Source: Paracoccaceae bacterium (GTDB taxonomy: Bacteria; Pseudomonadota; Alphaproteobacteria; Rhodobacterales; Rhodobacteraceae). From it: DNA of 47,803 nucleotides. Below the pieces are notes generated by a model. That model was not told where the DNA came from. It saw nothing but the letters and a program-made list of their open reading frames with translations, and did not search any database. The translations under genes were made by a program, and so were the position numbers. The DNA is taken from the NCBI GenBank assembly GCA_026707935.1, contig JAPOVX010000293.1, positions 1 through 47,803 on the forward strand. The letters run 5' to 3'. This document shows positions 7,976 through 17,890 of the stretch, piece after piece (position 1 is the stretch's first letter; the number at the start of each line of letters is the position of its first letter).

Positions 7976-9025
7976 GTGGGGACGATTCAACTCAACGACG
8001 TGCACAAGTTCTTCGGCGACATCCACGTCATCAAGGGAATCGACATGGAGATCGAGGAAGGCGAGTTCATTGTCTTTGTCGGTCCTTCCGGCTGCGGAAA
8101 ATCCACGATGTTGCGCCTGATCGCGGGTCTTGAAGAGATCACGAGCGGCACGATCGATATCGCAGGCAAGGACGTCAGTGCGCTTGGCGCCGCCGAACGC
8201 GGGTTGGCGATGGTCTTCCAGTCCTACGCGCTTTATCCGCATATGACGGTTCGCGAAAACATGGGTTTCGGCCTCAAGGTTGCGGGTGAAAAGAAGGCAA
8301 CCATGGATGCTGCAGTCGACCGCGCAGCCGACATCCTGCAACTCGATCCGTTGATGGTGCGAAAACCCAAGGAACTCTCGGGCGGCCAGCGCCAGCGGGT
8401 GGCCATCGGCCGCGCCATCGTTCGCGATCCGGCGGCCTTCCTTTTTGACGAGCCGCTATCGAACCTCGACGCCGCCCTCAGGGTCCAGATGCGCATTGAA
8501 ATTGCGCGGCTGCACAAGAAGCTGGGCAAGACGATGATCTACGTGACCCATGACCAGGTCGAGGCGATGACGCTTGCCGACCGGATCGTGGTCTTCAACG
8601 ATGGCATCATTCAGCAACAAGGCGCGCCGCTGGACCTGTACCGCAATCCTTCAAACCTCTTCGTGGCGACATTCATCGGGTCGCCAAAGATGAACATCAT
8701 TCCCTGCGCGTCTGAAGGCGGCGGAATTAGCCTTGGCGACGGAACCCATATCGACATGCCGGTTGCGGAAACCGCCCCGGAATTCTTCGGTATCCGCCCC
8801 GAGCATATCGCGGTGGTCGATCCTTCCGACGCATTGATTGCCGGCACGGTAGGTGTGGCCGAACATCTCGGGGGAGACAGTTTCGCGTATGTCGATGTTC
8901 CGGGCCTGGAGCCGATCAACGTTCGGATTTCGGGCGGTTCGGACATTCAGGAGGATCAGCCCATCGGACTGTCATTCGATCTGGACGACGCGCATTTGTT
9001 CGACGGGGACGGTACGTGCGTCTGA
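7976..9025 (+). CDS. Sugar ABC transporter ATP-binding protein (MalK/UgpC type)
   Basis: The 349-residue ATPase starts at GTG 7976, 15 bp after the hydrolase. It shows Walker A (GPSGCGKST near residue 39), the signature LSGGQRQRVAIGRAI, Walker B with LFDEPLSNLDA, and the H-loop YVTHDQVEA. The C-terminal third is the regulatory OB-type domain of the MalK/UgpC group (FIGSPKMN, FGIRPEHIAV). It energises the two upstream permeases and is the last gene of the operon. No hairpin terminator was found directly after it. Confidence 0.92.
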   Translation: MGTIQLNDVHKFFGDIHVIKGIDMEIEEGEFIVFVGPSGCGKSTMLRLIAGLEEITSGTIDIAGKDVSALGAAERGLAMVFQSYALYPHMTVRENMGFGLKVAGEKKATMDAAVDRAADILQLDPLMVRKPKELSGGQRQRVAIGRAIVRDPAAFLFDEPLSNLDAALRVQMRIEIARLHKKLGKTMIYVTHDQVEAMTLADRIVVFNDGIIQQQGAPLDLYRNPSNLFVATFIGSPKMNIIPCASEGGGISLGDGTHIDMPVAETAPEFFGIRPEHIAVVDPSDALIAGTVGVAEHLGGDSFAYVDVPGLEPINVRISGGSDIQEDQPIGLSFDLDDAHLFDGDGTCV

Positions 9026-9537
9026 TCAAATGAACTCGGCCCGGCAATGCAGTCGCCGGTCGTACAACGCCTGTCCCCGAGAATTGAACATGCCATCCCG
9101 CAAGCCAGCACACCACCTGGTTCTACAGAATTCCGCCCGACGTCGACCCAAAATGTGTCATTTCCGCGGGCGCGGTGCCAACGCGACCATTCATGCGTAC
9201 AGCCACTTTCAGCCGGATTGTCCAATACGGCAATTGGATCTCATTTCGCTCGCGGCGAATCCGGTCGTTCAACAGGCCCATGCGATCCGGTACCGAAAAA
9301 AAAGCGTCCAGATTGGCGCGGTCGCTGTTTCTATCGACTGAACCTGGAAAATTCCTGTCGCAGCAACGGCATCCGTCAAACGGTAGAACAAAGCAGACCT
9401 GAACATCCCGGAATATTGGTGGACAAAACAAATGACGGCGTCGAGATTTGCCATTACGATGCATTGTTTTTGCGTCGCCCGCTCCATATCCCCTTGAATC
9501 CGTCAGGCCCGGGCGGGCACCTCAATCTGGAACTCCA
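9026..9537. other. Gene-free interval between transporter operon and epimerase gene
   Basis: In these 512 bp I see no coding frame with recognisable product, no clear hairpin terminator and no RNA gene. It must contain the promoter of the epimerase gene, but no convincing -35/-10 pair was found. Confidence 0.5.
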
Positions 9538-10659
9538 ATGTCTAGAAAACTCGTCTTTGTAACCGGAACGCGCGCGGATTTCGGGAAAGTCCTCCCCCTC
9601 GCCGAAGCGGCGCGGAACGACGGTCACAGAATCGCGTTCTTTGTGACGGGAATGCATATGCTCGAACGATACGGCCTGACGAAGATCGAGGTGCATCGGG
9701 TTCCCGGGGCCGAGATTTTCGAATTCCTCAACCAGAAACCCGTTGACGGCCAGGACACGATCATTGCAAAGACTGTTCTCGGATTCTCGGATTTCCTTTC
9801 CGAACATCGGCCGGACCTGGTCATCGTGCATGGTGACAGAGTCGAGGCGTTGGCCTGCGCGCTGTCCTGTGCCGTCAATTACGTCCGTTGCGCCCATGTT
9901 GAAGGGGGAGAGGTTTCCGGGACCATCGACGAGTTGTTCCGGCACTGCAATACGAAGCTTGCGACCTGCCACTTCGTCAGTTCTGACGCGGCGCGTGACC
10001 GAGTCATGAGACTGGGCGAATCGCGGAATTCGACATTTATTATCGGGTCACCGGAACTCGATGTTCATTCAGGGCCGTCGGGCGTCACCGTGGATGCCGT
10101 CAGGAAACGGTATGCGATCCCGATGTCGGAATACGGTGTCGTCATATTTCACCCGGTGACATCGGAATTCGACTCAATGGGTGCACAGGCGGAGGCGCTT
10201 TTCGCGACCCTCGAGGAATCAGGCAGGAAATACGTCACCATTTTCCCGAACAACGATCCCGGATCGGAAGCCATCCACGAGGTCGTTCGCGGATTGCCCA
10301 AAGGCTCATTCCGCGCGATTCCTTCCATGCGGTTCCATTATTTCTCGGAACTTCTGAAGAATGCGGCTGTGCTCGTCGGCAACTCGAGTGCAGGCGTGCG
10401 CGAAGCTCCCTTCCTGGGCGTACCAAGCCTCGACATCGGTACGCGTCAGACCAATCGGGCCTCGTCTGCTTCGGTTTTTTCATGTGAGGCCGATGACCGG
10501 GACACGATCCTCGATTTCATCAATCGCGAATGGCACCGCCGGTATCCTTCCTGCACGTCCTTTGGGAAAGGAGGGGCGGCGGAACGCTTCGTCACGGTTC
10601 TCCGGCAAGAAGAATTCTGGTCTCAACCCCTTCAAAAGGTCTTTTCAGACAACGACTGA
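9538..10659 (+). CDS. neuC: UDP-N-acetylglucosamine 2-epimerase, hydrolysing (NeuC/LegG-like)
   Basis: The 373-residue protein starts at ATG 9538, directly at the family N-terminus RKLVFVTGTRADFGKVLPL; an in-frame ATG 90 bp upstream adds nothing conserved. Family blocks include VIVHGDRVEALACALSC, CAHVEGGEVSGTIDELFRH (substrate/UDP site), PNNDPGSEAIHEVV and VGNSSAGVREAPFLGVP. Hydrolysing enzymes of this type release N-acetylmannosamine, or a diacetamido sugar, from UDP-sugar as the first step of sialic, legionaminic or related nonulosonic acid synthesis. A matching NeuB-like synthase lies at 20596-21636. NeuC versus LegG specificity cannot be decided from sequence by eye. No CMP-nonulosonate synthetase is present in the window. 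Confidence 0.85.
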   Translation: MSRKLVFVTGTRADFGKVLPLAEAARNDGHRIAFFVTGMHMLERYGLTKIEVHRVPGAEIFEFLNQKPVDGQDTIIAKTVLGFSDFLSEHRPDLVIVHGDRVEALACALSCAVNYVRCAHVEGGEVSGTIDELFRHCNTKLATCHFVSSDAARDRVMRLGESRNSTFIIGSPELDVHSGPSGVTVDAVRKRYAIPMSEYGVVIFHPVTSEFDSMGAQAEALFATLEESGRKYVTIFPNNDPGSEAIHEVVRGLPKGSFRAIPSMRFHYFSELLKNAAVLVGNSSAGVREAPFLGVPSLDIGTRQTNRASSASVFSCEADDRDTILDFINREWHRRYPSCTSFGKGGAAERFVTVLRQEEFWSQPLQKVFSDND

Positions 10660-10871
10660 GTCACATTTGTCGCTTTGTCGCAAACATCGACTGGATTTCG
10701 GGCGCAGCCGAGCAAACGTCATCGGTCTCGAAGTCGGGCGCTACCGTAAAGATTTCGACGATCTCTCCGTCGTCAGCGGTCCGCTCCGCATTCCTGCCGA
10801 TCCCGTACTGGACCACGACCAGGTACGGTGTGAACTCCCCGATACGGGAAAAAGTGCACGCCAGAAGAAGT

Positions 10872-12974
10872 TCAAAGTCCCACTGGAACCTTCATGATAT
10901 CTGCAATTGAAGGAACACGCTTCAGTGCCCAGATCACCTGCTGGCGGTTCATGCCGTCCAACTCGCCGAACGCCACCGAATTCGACAGCGGGATTCCGTT
11001 TCGAATGTCTTCCAGCTGTTGGCGGAGAATCGCGCCCAGCAGAATGCCATGCGCCGAATCCAGGTCGTCGACGATCTTTTCCTGAACTTCGTCCAGTTCC
11101 CGGAATTTACGCAATCGATCTGCCGTCGATCGCGACTGGATACCGTGCATGAGTGCGACCACCCTGGCGGCGGAAAATATCGGCAGGAGACCGTGCATCT
11201 TCAAATCGAGTCGATTTCGTCGAAGCCTGGGTTGCCCCAACCATCCGAAGGGACTGGGCGCGTCCGCGGCCCTGCCCGCCAGCATCCGAAGAAAGGACCT
11301 CTGCCCGGCTACATCTCTGATCGCGTCCCTCCTGAGCTTGCCGGCCAACTTCCCTTCTCCGTATACCGCCATGGAATCGAAGAAAATGTCCGCGTTCAAC
11401 AGGTCTTCCGGTCGAGAAAATGCCATCCATTCGGCGACCCTCTTGTTCCAGCGTGCCACGTCCATTCTCCATTCCGGCCGTGACGCCATCACGCCGCCCG
11501 AACAGTAACTCACCCCCGCCTCATCGAGAAAATCCGACATGCGCCGCCCGAGTTGCTCGCACCAGTTGTCCGCCTTTCCACCCGCGTCCCCTTCGGTGAA
11601 CACGATCGCATTGTCCTGATCCATCGCGAGAAGGCTTTCCCCGGGGCCGCCGGAACCCAGGATCATGACTGCGAATTCCGCCGGTGGCAAACCATGTTGG
11701 TCGACGACCTCTGCCTGCGCCAGGGCGGCGGCCCGACCGGTCAGCCCACGAAGTTCGCGCGAAATCACGGATGCGATCGTTCGAGGATCGACACCCTCGT
11801 TGACGAGGGCCGCCGCAACCGTGGTGAGTCCGGCCCAAATCCGTCCAAGTTCGGCCGGGGAAACGGCGGCGTCGATCTCGCGCCCGAACTCTATACTATC
11901 GCCCGCCTGGCGGCCCAGGGCATCCCGCGCGCTGATGATTCCGACCAGCGCGCCGTCGAGACCCGTAACACCAAGATGCCGGGTTCGGTTTGACGCCATC
12001 ACGCCCATCGCGCGATAGACGAACTCCTTGACCGAAACGGTGATCAGAGGTCTGGAACAGTAGCGCTCGACCGGAATCTGGAGCACCGATTGGCCATCGG
12101 CACCCAAGGCTTGAACCAGGTTTCTTTCCGTGAGAATCCCGGCGGGGGTCTCTCCGATTTCCTCGACAATGACGGAACCGACGTCCTTGCGAACCATCAC
12201 TTCGACTGCCTCCGCAACCGTGGAATGCGGCGATACGGAGACGGGCGGAGACCGCATGATGTCCTTGGCCCTGAAAAGATACGGATTGCTGCTGGCACGC
12301 GACTGACCGCGCGAATGGGCCAAACCATCGGTGACTCGGATCCCCGTGTCGCCACGCCGGGCTCGGATCGAAGCGCACGAACGCTCAGCCTGGGCAAACG
12401 TCTGAATCCCGGCCAACCTGAGTCTCGGTATGAGTTCGACGAGAACATTGGCTGTGAGCAGCGCATCGGGTACTGCGCGGTGCCGTCCACGAACGTCGAT
12501 TCCGAGTGATTCTGCCACGGTTTCCAGGGAGAAATCGGGCAATTCGAGTTCAAGCAGACCGACAAGATCCTGAACATCGATGGATCGGGGCCGAATCCAG
12601 TTCATCTCGTGCCGTTCGTGCTCGGCCTCGAGAACGGACATGTCGAACCCGATCGAATACCCGACAACGAGGCACGGTCCGGCCCAATCAATGAATTCGG
12701 ACATTCCACCAGGAAATCCAGGCGCATCATCCACATCGTGATCCCGGATGCCGTGAATTCGAGTGGAACCGGGGGGAATCGAAACACCCGGGTTCACAAG
12801 AACCGAGCACACGTCATCCTCGCGAATACCGCCTGACTCGATCCGAACGGCGCCCAGTTCGAGAATTCGCGCCTTTGCCGGATCAAGCCCGGTCGTTTCC
12901 GTGTCCAGGGAAATTGCCTGCAATGATCCCAGTGGAATCTTGACGAGGCTGTCGCTAACGGCAGGAAATGTCAT
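10872..12974 (-). CDS. Fused DEDDh exonuclease, CBS pair and DUF294 nucleotidyltransferase
   Basis: The 700-residue protein has three modules. Residues 18-185 are a DEDDh 3'-5' exonuclease of the DnaQ type, with DTETTGLD (Asp24, Glu26), Asp111, His165 and Asp170. Residues 235-355 hold two CBS repeats (AKDIMRSPPVSVSPHSTVAEA and a second copy), which usually bind adenine nucleotides. Residues 370-700 form a DUF294-type nucleotidyltransferase with its C-terminal helical domain; the motif GSGGPGESLLAMDQD (from 440) keeps both Asp residues of the active site, as in GlnD-like enzymes. The combination suggests a nucleotide-sensing enzyme acting on nucleic acid or protein; the substrate is unknown. 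It is transcribed alone, convergent with the epimerase gene. Confidence 0.85.
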   Translation of the reverse strand: MTFPAVSDSLVKIPLGSLQAISLDTETTGLDPAKARILELGAVRIESGGIREDDVCSVLVNPGVSIPPGSTRIHGIRDHDVDDAPGFPGGMSEFIDWAGPCLVVGYSIGFDMSVLEAEHERHEMNWIRPRSIDVQDLVGLLELELPDFSLETVAESLGIDVRGRHRAVPDALLTANVLVELIPRLRLAGIQTFAQAERSCASIRARRGDTGIRVTDGLAHSRGQSRASSNPYLFRAKDIMRSPPVSVSPHSTVAEAVEVMVRKDVGSVIVEEIGETPAGILTERNLVQALGADGQSVLQIPVERYCSRPLITVSVKEFVYRAMGVMASNRTRHLGVTGLDGALVGIISARDALGRQAGDSIEFGREIDAAVSPAELGRIWAGLTTVAAALVNEGVDPRTIASVISRELRGLTGRAAALAQAEVVDQHGLPPAEFAVMILGSGGPGESLLAMDQDNAIVFTEGDAGGKADNWCEQLGRRMSDFLDEAGVSYCSGGVMASRPEWRMDVARWNKRVAEWMAFSRPEDLLNADIFFDSMAVYGEGKLAGKLRRDAIRDVAGQRSFLRMLAGRAADAPSPFGWLGQPRLRRNRLDLKMHGLLPIFSAARVVALMHGIQSRSTADRLRKFRELDEVQEKIVDDLDSAHGILLGAILRQQLEDIRNGIPLSNSVAFGELDGMNRQQVIWALKRVPSIADIMKVPVGL

Positions 12975-13335
12975 GGCGAGAATCCGAAGTGCATGTCTGA
13001 CACGAAGAGATGAAACATGAATAGAATCGAAGTATCAACGTCTCGATGTCATCAACACAGACGTAATCACAACGAATTTCCTGCTGCGGAAAATCGGATC
13101 TTCGGGTGAACAACGCTACGAATGACCATGCGGATCGGGAATGAGCCGGTATTCCCGGGTTGAGCACAGGGGCCAGTCCCACCGAACATCCTTACTTCAC
13201 TGCCCTTTGTCCACGCGTCCTGCTGCGGTTTCGCTACCCTGCGGATGGAATCGAAAGAGAAAACCCCTGGTACGCGGTTTGTGATTTCCGTCAAATTGTG
13301 TTCATTGCCATGACCGCCGATCAGGGAGTCTCCCC
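12975..13335. other. Divergent interval between exonuclease fusion and first WaaA-like gene
   Basis: This 361-bp stretch separates divergent genes and should contain both promoters. I find no conserved coding frame, hairpin or repeat that stands out. Confidence 0.4.
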
Positions 13336-14619
13336 ATGTCCGAAAAGACCCGTACGGGCCCGGGACTTCGATTCTACCTGTTGGCGTCGAGACTTGCCTA
13401 CCCGATTGCAAGGTTCATCGTTCACAGGCGCCTGAAACGCGGCAAGGAAGATCCTGACCGATTTCATGAACGCCTCGGAATGCCATCCTTGCAGCGAACG
13501 GGAAAGCGACTCGCCTGGTTTCACGCTGTCGGGGTCGGCGAACTTCTTTCCGTGTCAGGATTGATACGCTCCCTTGGTGAAGAGCTCCCTGACCTGGAGG
13601 TGCTTCTGACGAGCATATCGAGAACATCTGCCGACGCAGTCACGGCCAATCTTCCTGCACACTGTTGCCATCAGTATCTCCCGTTGGACTGCATCCGGTG
13701 CATTCGGACATTCCTCGATCACTGGCGGCCAGATCTGGCGGTTTGGGTCGAACGCGACATTTGGCCTGCGATGATCTTCGAAACCGACCGTCGAGGAATT
13801 CCTCTCGCCATGATCAACGGACGAATGGATGCGGCGTCCTACGCGACAAAGGCCCGGATTCGGGGAGTGTATTCGGATCTCTATCGCCGTTTCCAATTTG
13901 TTGGAGCACAGGATCGCCGTAGCGCCGGGCACTACCACGCCCTTGGCGTGGATCGGAAACGTATCTGGGTTTCAGGTTCGCTCAAGGCAGGTGCGGCGCC
14001 ACTCGCCGATCGACCGGATGACCGCGCCCTGCTTGAGAAGGCCTTGTCCCACCGAAACATCTGGTTCGCCGCATCGACACATGCTGCCGACGAGGCAACC
14101 GTGGCGGAAGCACACCAGTATGTCCTTCAATCCGACCCATCCTCCCTGCTCGTCTTGGCACCACGTAACCCGGACCGCGCTCGGAATGTCGAGGCATTCA
14201 TTCTTAGTCGCGGCTTCATCTGCGAACGCCTGGAAGACGGTGTTCCGCCGTCCGATGATTGCCAGGTCGCGATCATCGACAGGATCGGCAGGCTTGGCAT
14301 CTGGTACAGGATTTCCGAGGTCGGGTTCATCGGCGGCTCTATGAGCAATGGCGGCGGGCATAATCCGTATGAACCTGCCCGCCTCGGGTGCGCAGTTGTT
14401 CATGGACCAAGTGTCCGCAATTTTGAAGGTGACTACGAAATGTTCCACGGTCACCGGGCCGCTCGAAAGATATCTAACGGGAAAGAACTCGCAGATGCGG
14501 TTCTTGATCCCGAGGTCCGCCAATTGGCCCGAAACGTCGAGCCCGTCTTGACCAAGGGGGAATCGATCGTTCAGGAAACGGTGTATCGATTGGCACCGTT
14601 CCTCGAAAGAACCCGTTGA
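13336..14619 (+). CDS. WaaA/KdtA-like glycosyltransferase 1 (3-deoxy-octulosonic acid transferase family)
   Basis: The 427-residue protein follows the GT30 Kdo-transferase plan: an N-terminal anchor region, the ERLG motif (HERLGMPS, holding the presumed catalytic Glu), HAVGVGELLSVSGLI, the acceptor-side WVERDIWPAMI, and the C-terminal nucleotide-sugar region with GFIGGSMSNGGGHNPYEPARLG. WaaA enzymes transfer Kdo from CMP-Kdo to lipid A precursor at the inner membrane. It diverges noticeably from the following paralog. Its neighbours encode nonulosonic-acid enzymes, so the transferred sugar may not be Kdo. No gene for CMP-Kdo synthesis or LpxK lies beside it. Confidence 0.8.
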   Translation: MSEKTRTGPGLRFYLLASRLAYPIARFIVHRRLKRGKEDPDRFHERLGMPSLQRTGKRLAWFHAVGVGELLSVSGLIRSLGEELPDLEVLLTSISRTSADAVTANLPAHCCHQYLPLDCIRCIRTFLDHWRPDLAVWVERDIWPAMIFETDRRGIPLAMINGRMDAASYATKARIRGVYSDLYRRFQFVGAQDRRSAGHYHALGVDRKRIWVSGSLKAGAAPLADRPDDRALLEKALSHRNIWFAASTHAADEATVAEAHQYVLQSDPSSLLVLAPRNPDRARNVEAFILSRGFICERLEDGVPPSDDCQVAIIDRIGRLGIWYRISEVGFIGGSMSNGGGHNPYEPARLGCAVVHGPSVRNFEGDYEMFHGHRAARKISNGKELADAVLDPEVRQLARNVEPVLTKGESIVQETVYRLAPFLERTR

Positions 14620-14708
14620 CCGAATTCCGTAATAAACTTGACGGCGACTGCGCCCGAAAAGACGCCGAAACAGGCATTTCCGACGGCCTGCCAGGCCGGA
14701 TTCGTTTC

Positions 14709-16058
14709 ATGGTTCTCCTCTATCGCGCAATCTGGATCGTCGGATTCCCGGTTGTTCTGGGTTACTTCTTCTTGCGCATGCTTCGAGACCGCCGGTACGG
14801 CGCCAGTTTCGGCGAACGATTTGGTGGCGGTGCGAGCCTTCCCGGTTCCGTCTGGATCCATGCGGTTTCGCTTGGAGAGATTCGGGCCGCAGAATCGCTG
14901 ATCCGAGTCCTTCTCGACAGGGGTGAGACGGTCGCCGTGACCTGCATGACCCCGGCCGCCAGGACGGAAGCCGAACGCAAATTCGGTAAAGACCTATCGG
15001 CCGGTCGCCTCGTGACCAGGTATCAGCCGTTCGAATTCGGGTTTGCGTACCGCAGGTTCTATCGTCAGATCAGCCCGAAGTTCCTCCTCATACTGGAGTT
15101 CGACATCTGGCCGGTCATGATCGCCTCGTCGCGAAGGCAAGGCATTCCGGTCTATCTTTGCAATACCCAGATCACGGCGCGAAACCTTGAACGGAGCGAA
15201 CGGTCATCGTGGTCAGTGCATGCATTGAGGCTGGGCGTTCTGAAGTTGATCAGCGCTGCCTTCGCAAAGTCTGAGCAACACGCAACGAGGTTTCGGAAAC
15301 TGGGAGTTTCAAACGTATCCGTGACGGGCGAACTGCGCTTTGACCAACCATTGCCCCAACGCCAGGTTTCCATGGCCAGGAAATTCGCGAAATCCCGACA
15401 CATCGGCCTCCCGGAACGGGCTGTCATTGCCTTCACCAGCGTGGTCGAGGGCGAAGACAGTATATTCGCCGAATTGATTCCCAGGCTTCGGTCACGTTGC
15501 CTGGAAGCAAAGCTGCCGCGGCCCTTTTTCGTCTATGTTCCGAGGCGGCCGGAACGATTCGCCAAGGTCGCCGAATTCCTGCAACGATCCGGGCTGACAG
15601 TCGTCCCAAGATCAGGAATCCTCGACGAAGAACTCCGTCTGGTCGGTAGTGGACAGGATTTCCACGACGTTGACGTCTTTTTCGGGGATTCTCTGGGCGA
15701 AATGCCATTCTATCTGGAACTCTCTGATATCGCCGTCGTTGGCGGAGGGTTCACGCCGGCCGGTGCTCACAACGTCATCGAGCCCCTGGCCCTCAAGAAA
15801 CCGGTCATCGTCGGGCCACATATCTGGACAATCGAATTCCCGGCCGTCGAAGCCATGGCAGCGGGTGTCCTGTTCAAGACCGAGTCGATTGACGAGCTTG
15901 AAAGCACGATAATGGGAATGCTCCGATCGGGCGAAGACACCGAAAAACTCGGTCAGGACGCGTTACGTTTTCACGCACTTCATGCCGGAAGCGCCGCCAG
16001 GACGCTTGAAGCCATTGACGCAGCCCAAACAGCTATCTTGTCGGGAAAATATGACTGA
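14709..16058 (+). CDS. WaaA/KdtA-like glycosyltransferase 2
   Basis: Starting at ATG 14709 gives 449 residues and places the membrane anchor (LLYRAIWIVGFPVVLGYFFL) at the very N-terminus, as in WaaA. A TTG at 14616, overlapping the previous stop as TTGA, would add 31 residues without family features. Motifs include RYGASFGERFGGG (catalytic Glu region), WIHAVSLGEIRAAESLI, VTCMTPAARTEA, ILEFDIWPVMI, and the donor-binding GGGFTPAGAHNVIEPLAL. It is co-transcribed with the first WaaA-like gene. Two tandem WaaA paralogs suggest sequential or alternative ulosonate additions to the lipid A core. Which, if either, is the housekeeping Kdo transferase cannot be told here. Confidence 0.82.
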   Translation: MVLLYRAIWIVGFPVVLGYFFLRMLRDRRYGASFGERFGGGASLPGSVWIHAVSLGEIRAAESLIRVLLDRGETVAVTCMTPAARTEAERKFGKDLSAGRLVTRYQPFEFGFAYRRFYRQISPKFLLILEFDIWPVMIASSRRQGIPVYLCNTQITARNLERSERSSWSVHALRLGVLKLISAAFAKSEQHATRFRKLGVSNVSVTGELRFDQPLPQRQVSMARKFAKSRHIGLPERAVIAFTSVVEGEDSIFAELIPRLRSRCLEAKLPRPFFVYVPRRPERFAKVAEFLQRSGLTVVPRSGILDEELRLVGSGQDFHDVDVFFGDSLGEMPFYLELSDIAVVGGGFTPAGAHNVIEPLALKKPVIVGPHIWTIEFPAVEAMAAGVLFKTESIDELESTIMGMLRSGEDTEKLGQDALRFHALHAGSAARTLEAIDAAQTAILSGKYD

Positions 16059-16107
16059 TGAAATAGAATCACGACCAATTATCGGTTTACTGTGATCAAT
16101 TGCCCTA

Positions 16108-17865
16108 CTAACGTGGTTGATCCCCTTGAGGGGACGCACGATATTCGACAAGTGCAGATCTGCCAACGATATCGACAATGCGCACCCATAGTTCGTTTCC
16201 GTCAGCGTCTGTGAGCCGCAGTTCCTCACCGGGAAAAAAGTGAACGGGTTGTTGCTGGCCCTCATTGATGGCGATGTTGGAAGCGTACAGATAGGTCCGG
16301 TCATGCGTGTCCCGGATTGGATTCAACCTCCCTCTCAATCCCGGCAGGTGGCCGGTGGCTTCCGGGAAAACGACTGAACCACCCTTCGGCAAACCCCAAA
16401 GATCGACGGCGAGCGCACCTTCGCCCGGCGTCCAGGCCTGGGTAACATGGGCAGCGAAGAAGGGGGCAGCCGCAAATACGGTCATCGGGAGATGGGTCGT
16501 GTGCAGGTCAAAGTTCGCCTCACCGTCCGTATTCGTGGTGGCCTGCTTCCACGTCTTGTTCGGAGACAGAACCAGAATTTCCACTCCGGGAACCGGCATT
16601 CCTTTGGACCACGCGGTAACGATGGCATGAGCGGCGCTTTCTTCCTGAGCTGCTGCGGGGATGACAAGGCAGATTTCCGAGTCGTTGATCAGGCGGTACT
16701 CCGGCACCTTCCCGCTGAGTTCCCGGGTTTCCCGCCTGATGATGGGCACACCGTCTCCACGACGTTCCATGAAATAAAGCCTGTCCCCGGAACCACGAAT
16801 TTCTCCGACTGGCATTCGTCCCAGCACGGATGTCAATGCTTCGTTTCGGGTCGCTTGCCGTTCGGCCATGCTGTCCAGCGTGAGATTGTTCGGCAACGAA
16901 CCTGGCGACTGGATCTCCAGGCGATCCTCGAACAACGACAGACGGATCTTGCTGCCGTGAACGGAATAGTTGCGGTGAACCACGGCATTGACCACCGCCT
17001 CAAACAGGACCTTGTCGCTATACTGCGGCAATTCGACACGCGCCGGTGTCTTCCGTGCCGATATTCGCATGTTCCGCATCGCAAAGGTCATCGCGTCAGC
17101 GATCTGCCGATTCAGCGGTCCGGTAATTTCCTGCGAATCGACCTGGCCGGAAGTTCGGTCTCGGCCTCGATAGCAGGTCGCCGTGATGCTGGCGCCGGGA
17201 AGAAATCGCTCGGGCGATCGGGTGCATAGCAATACACCGGTCACCGTGGCACGGGGGATACCGGCATCATCAGGTGCCAGAAGTGCCAGCTTTTCCAAGG
17301 CCGCTTCCGGCTCCGCCGCACCCGCCGCACTCAACAGGGGTTTCCATAGCGCCTCATCCAGGGTTCCAAATCCTGTGTCTGGCAATGGTTGCGTGTCGAA
17401 CCACAGGTCGCGCGCCTGACTCCGCCTTTGAGCGAGGCGGAATCTCTCGTCGCTTGCCATCCTGCGTTTCGAACTTCCTACCCGTACGAAGCTCCCGCCA
17501 GGGCTGTCGTGTTGCGAGTCACCCTTCGGGATCACGACCAAAAGAATGCGTTTGCCGGTCGGAAGTTCCTTGTGGTGCGTTTCAATGCGGACGGCGGGAT
17601 TGATGCTGTCCGTGGCCAATTCAACCAGGAGGGTATCCAGTTCGACGAGTTGCTCACGAGACATTCCTTGCGTTTCACCGTCATCGGAGACGCCACACAG
17701 CAACATACCGCCACTGGCATTCGCAAACGCCGCGATTTCATCTGCGAGGCTGTCACGGGAGGGGCTTCGAGGACGGCTGCCGGCAAACTCGATCTGTTTG
17801 AATTCCCATCGGCTGTCTTCGCCCAGACGCAGTCGGCGCCCGATTTCTTTTCCGTCGTAAGTCAT
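16108..17865 (-). CDS. Schlafen/AlbA_2-domain and GHKL-like ATP-binding protein
   Basis: The 585-residue protein starts with a Schlafen AlbA_2-type putative nucleic-acid domain (about residues 1-140: SRWEFKQIEF, EIAAFANASGGMLLCGVSDDG, SFVRVGSSKRRM). Residues about 270-360 look like a GHKL-type ATP-binding region: LFEAVVNAVVHRNYSVHGSKI then LFEDRLEIQSPGSLP. The C-terminal part includes a stretch like a carboxypeptidase-regulatory or Ig-like domain (PVPGVEILVLSP, TNTDGEANFDL), which is unusual for this group. Such proteins are described as putative regulators and occur in some defence contexts. It is the last gene of an apparent SPFH-NfeD operon. The molecular function is not known. Confidence 0.75.
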   Translation of the reverse strand: MTYDGKEIGRRLRLGEDSRWEFKQIEFAGSRPRSPSRDSLADEIAAFANASGGMLLCGVSDDGETQGMSREQLVELDTLLVELATDSINPAVRIETHHKELPTGKRILLVVIPKGDSQHDSPGGSFVRVGSSKRRMASDERFRLAQRRSQARDLWFDTQPLPDTGFGTLDEALWKPLLSAAGAAEPEAALEKLALLAPDDAGIPRATVTGVLLCTRSPERFLPGASITATCYRGRDRTSGQVDSQEITGPLNRQIADAMTFAMRNMRISARKTPARVELPQYSDKVLFEAVVNAVVHRNYSVHGSKIRLSLFEDRLEIQSPGSLPNNLTLDSMAERQATRNEALTSVLGRMPVGEIRGSGDRLYFMERRGDGVPIIRRETRELSGKVPEYRLINDSEICLVIPAAAQEESAAHAIVTAWSKGMPVPGVEILVLSPNKTWKQATTNTDGEANFDLHTTHLPMTVFAAAPFFAAHVTQAWTPGEGALAVDLWGLPKGGSVVFPEATGHLPGLRGRLNPIRDTHDRTYLYASNIAINEGQQQPVHFFPGEELRLTDADGNELWVRIVDIVGRSALVEYRASPQGDQPR

Positions 17866-17890
17866 CCCGGAATTCCGCCCTCCGGGGCCG

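Noticed and set aside
10661-10891. A 77-codon open stretch on the minus strand between the epimerase and exonuclease genes
   Set aside because: It lacks a start codon with a ribosome site and matches no family; the exonuclease fusion has a normal C-terminus, so a frameshift extension is not needed.
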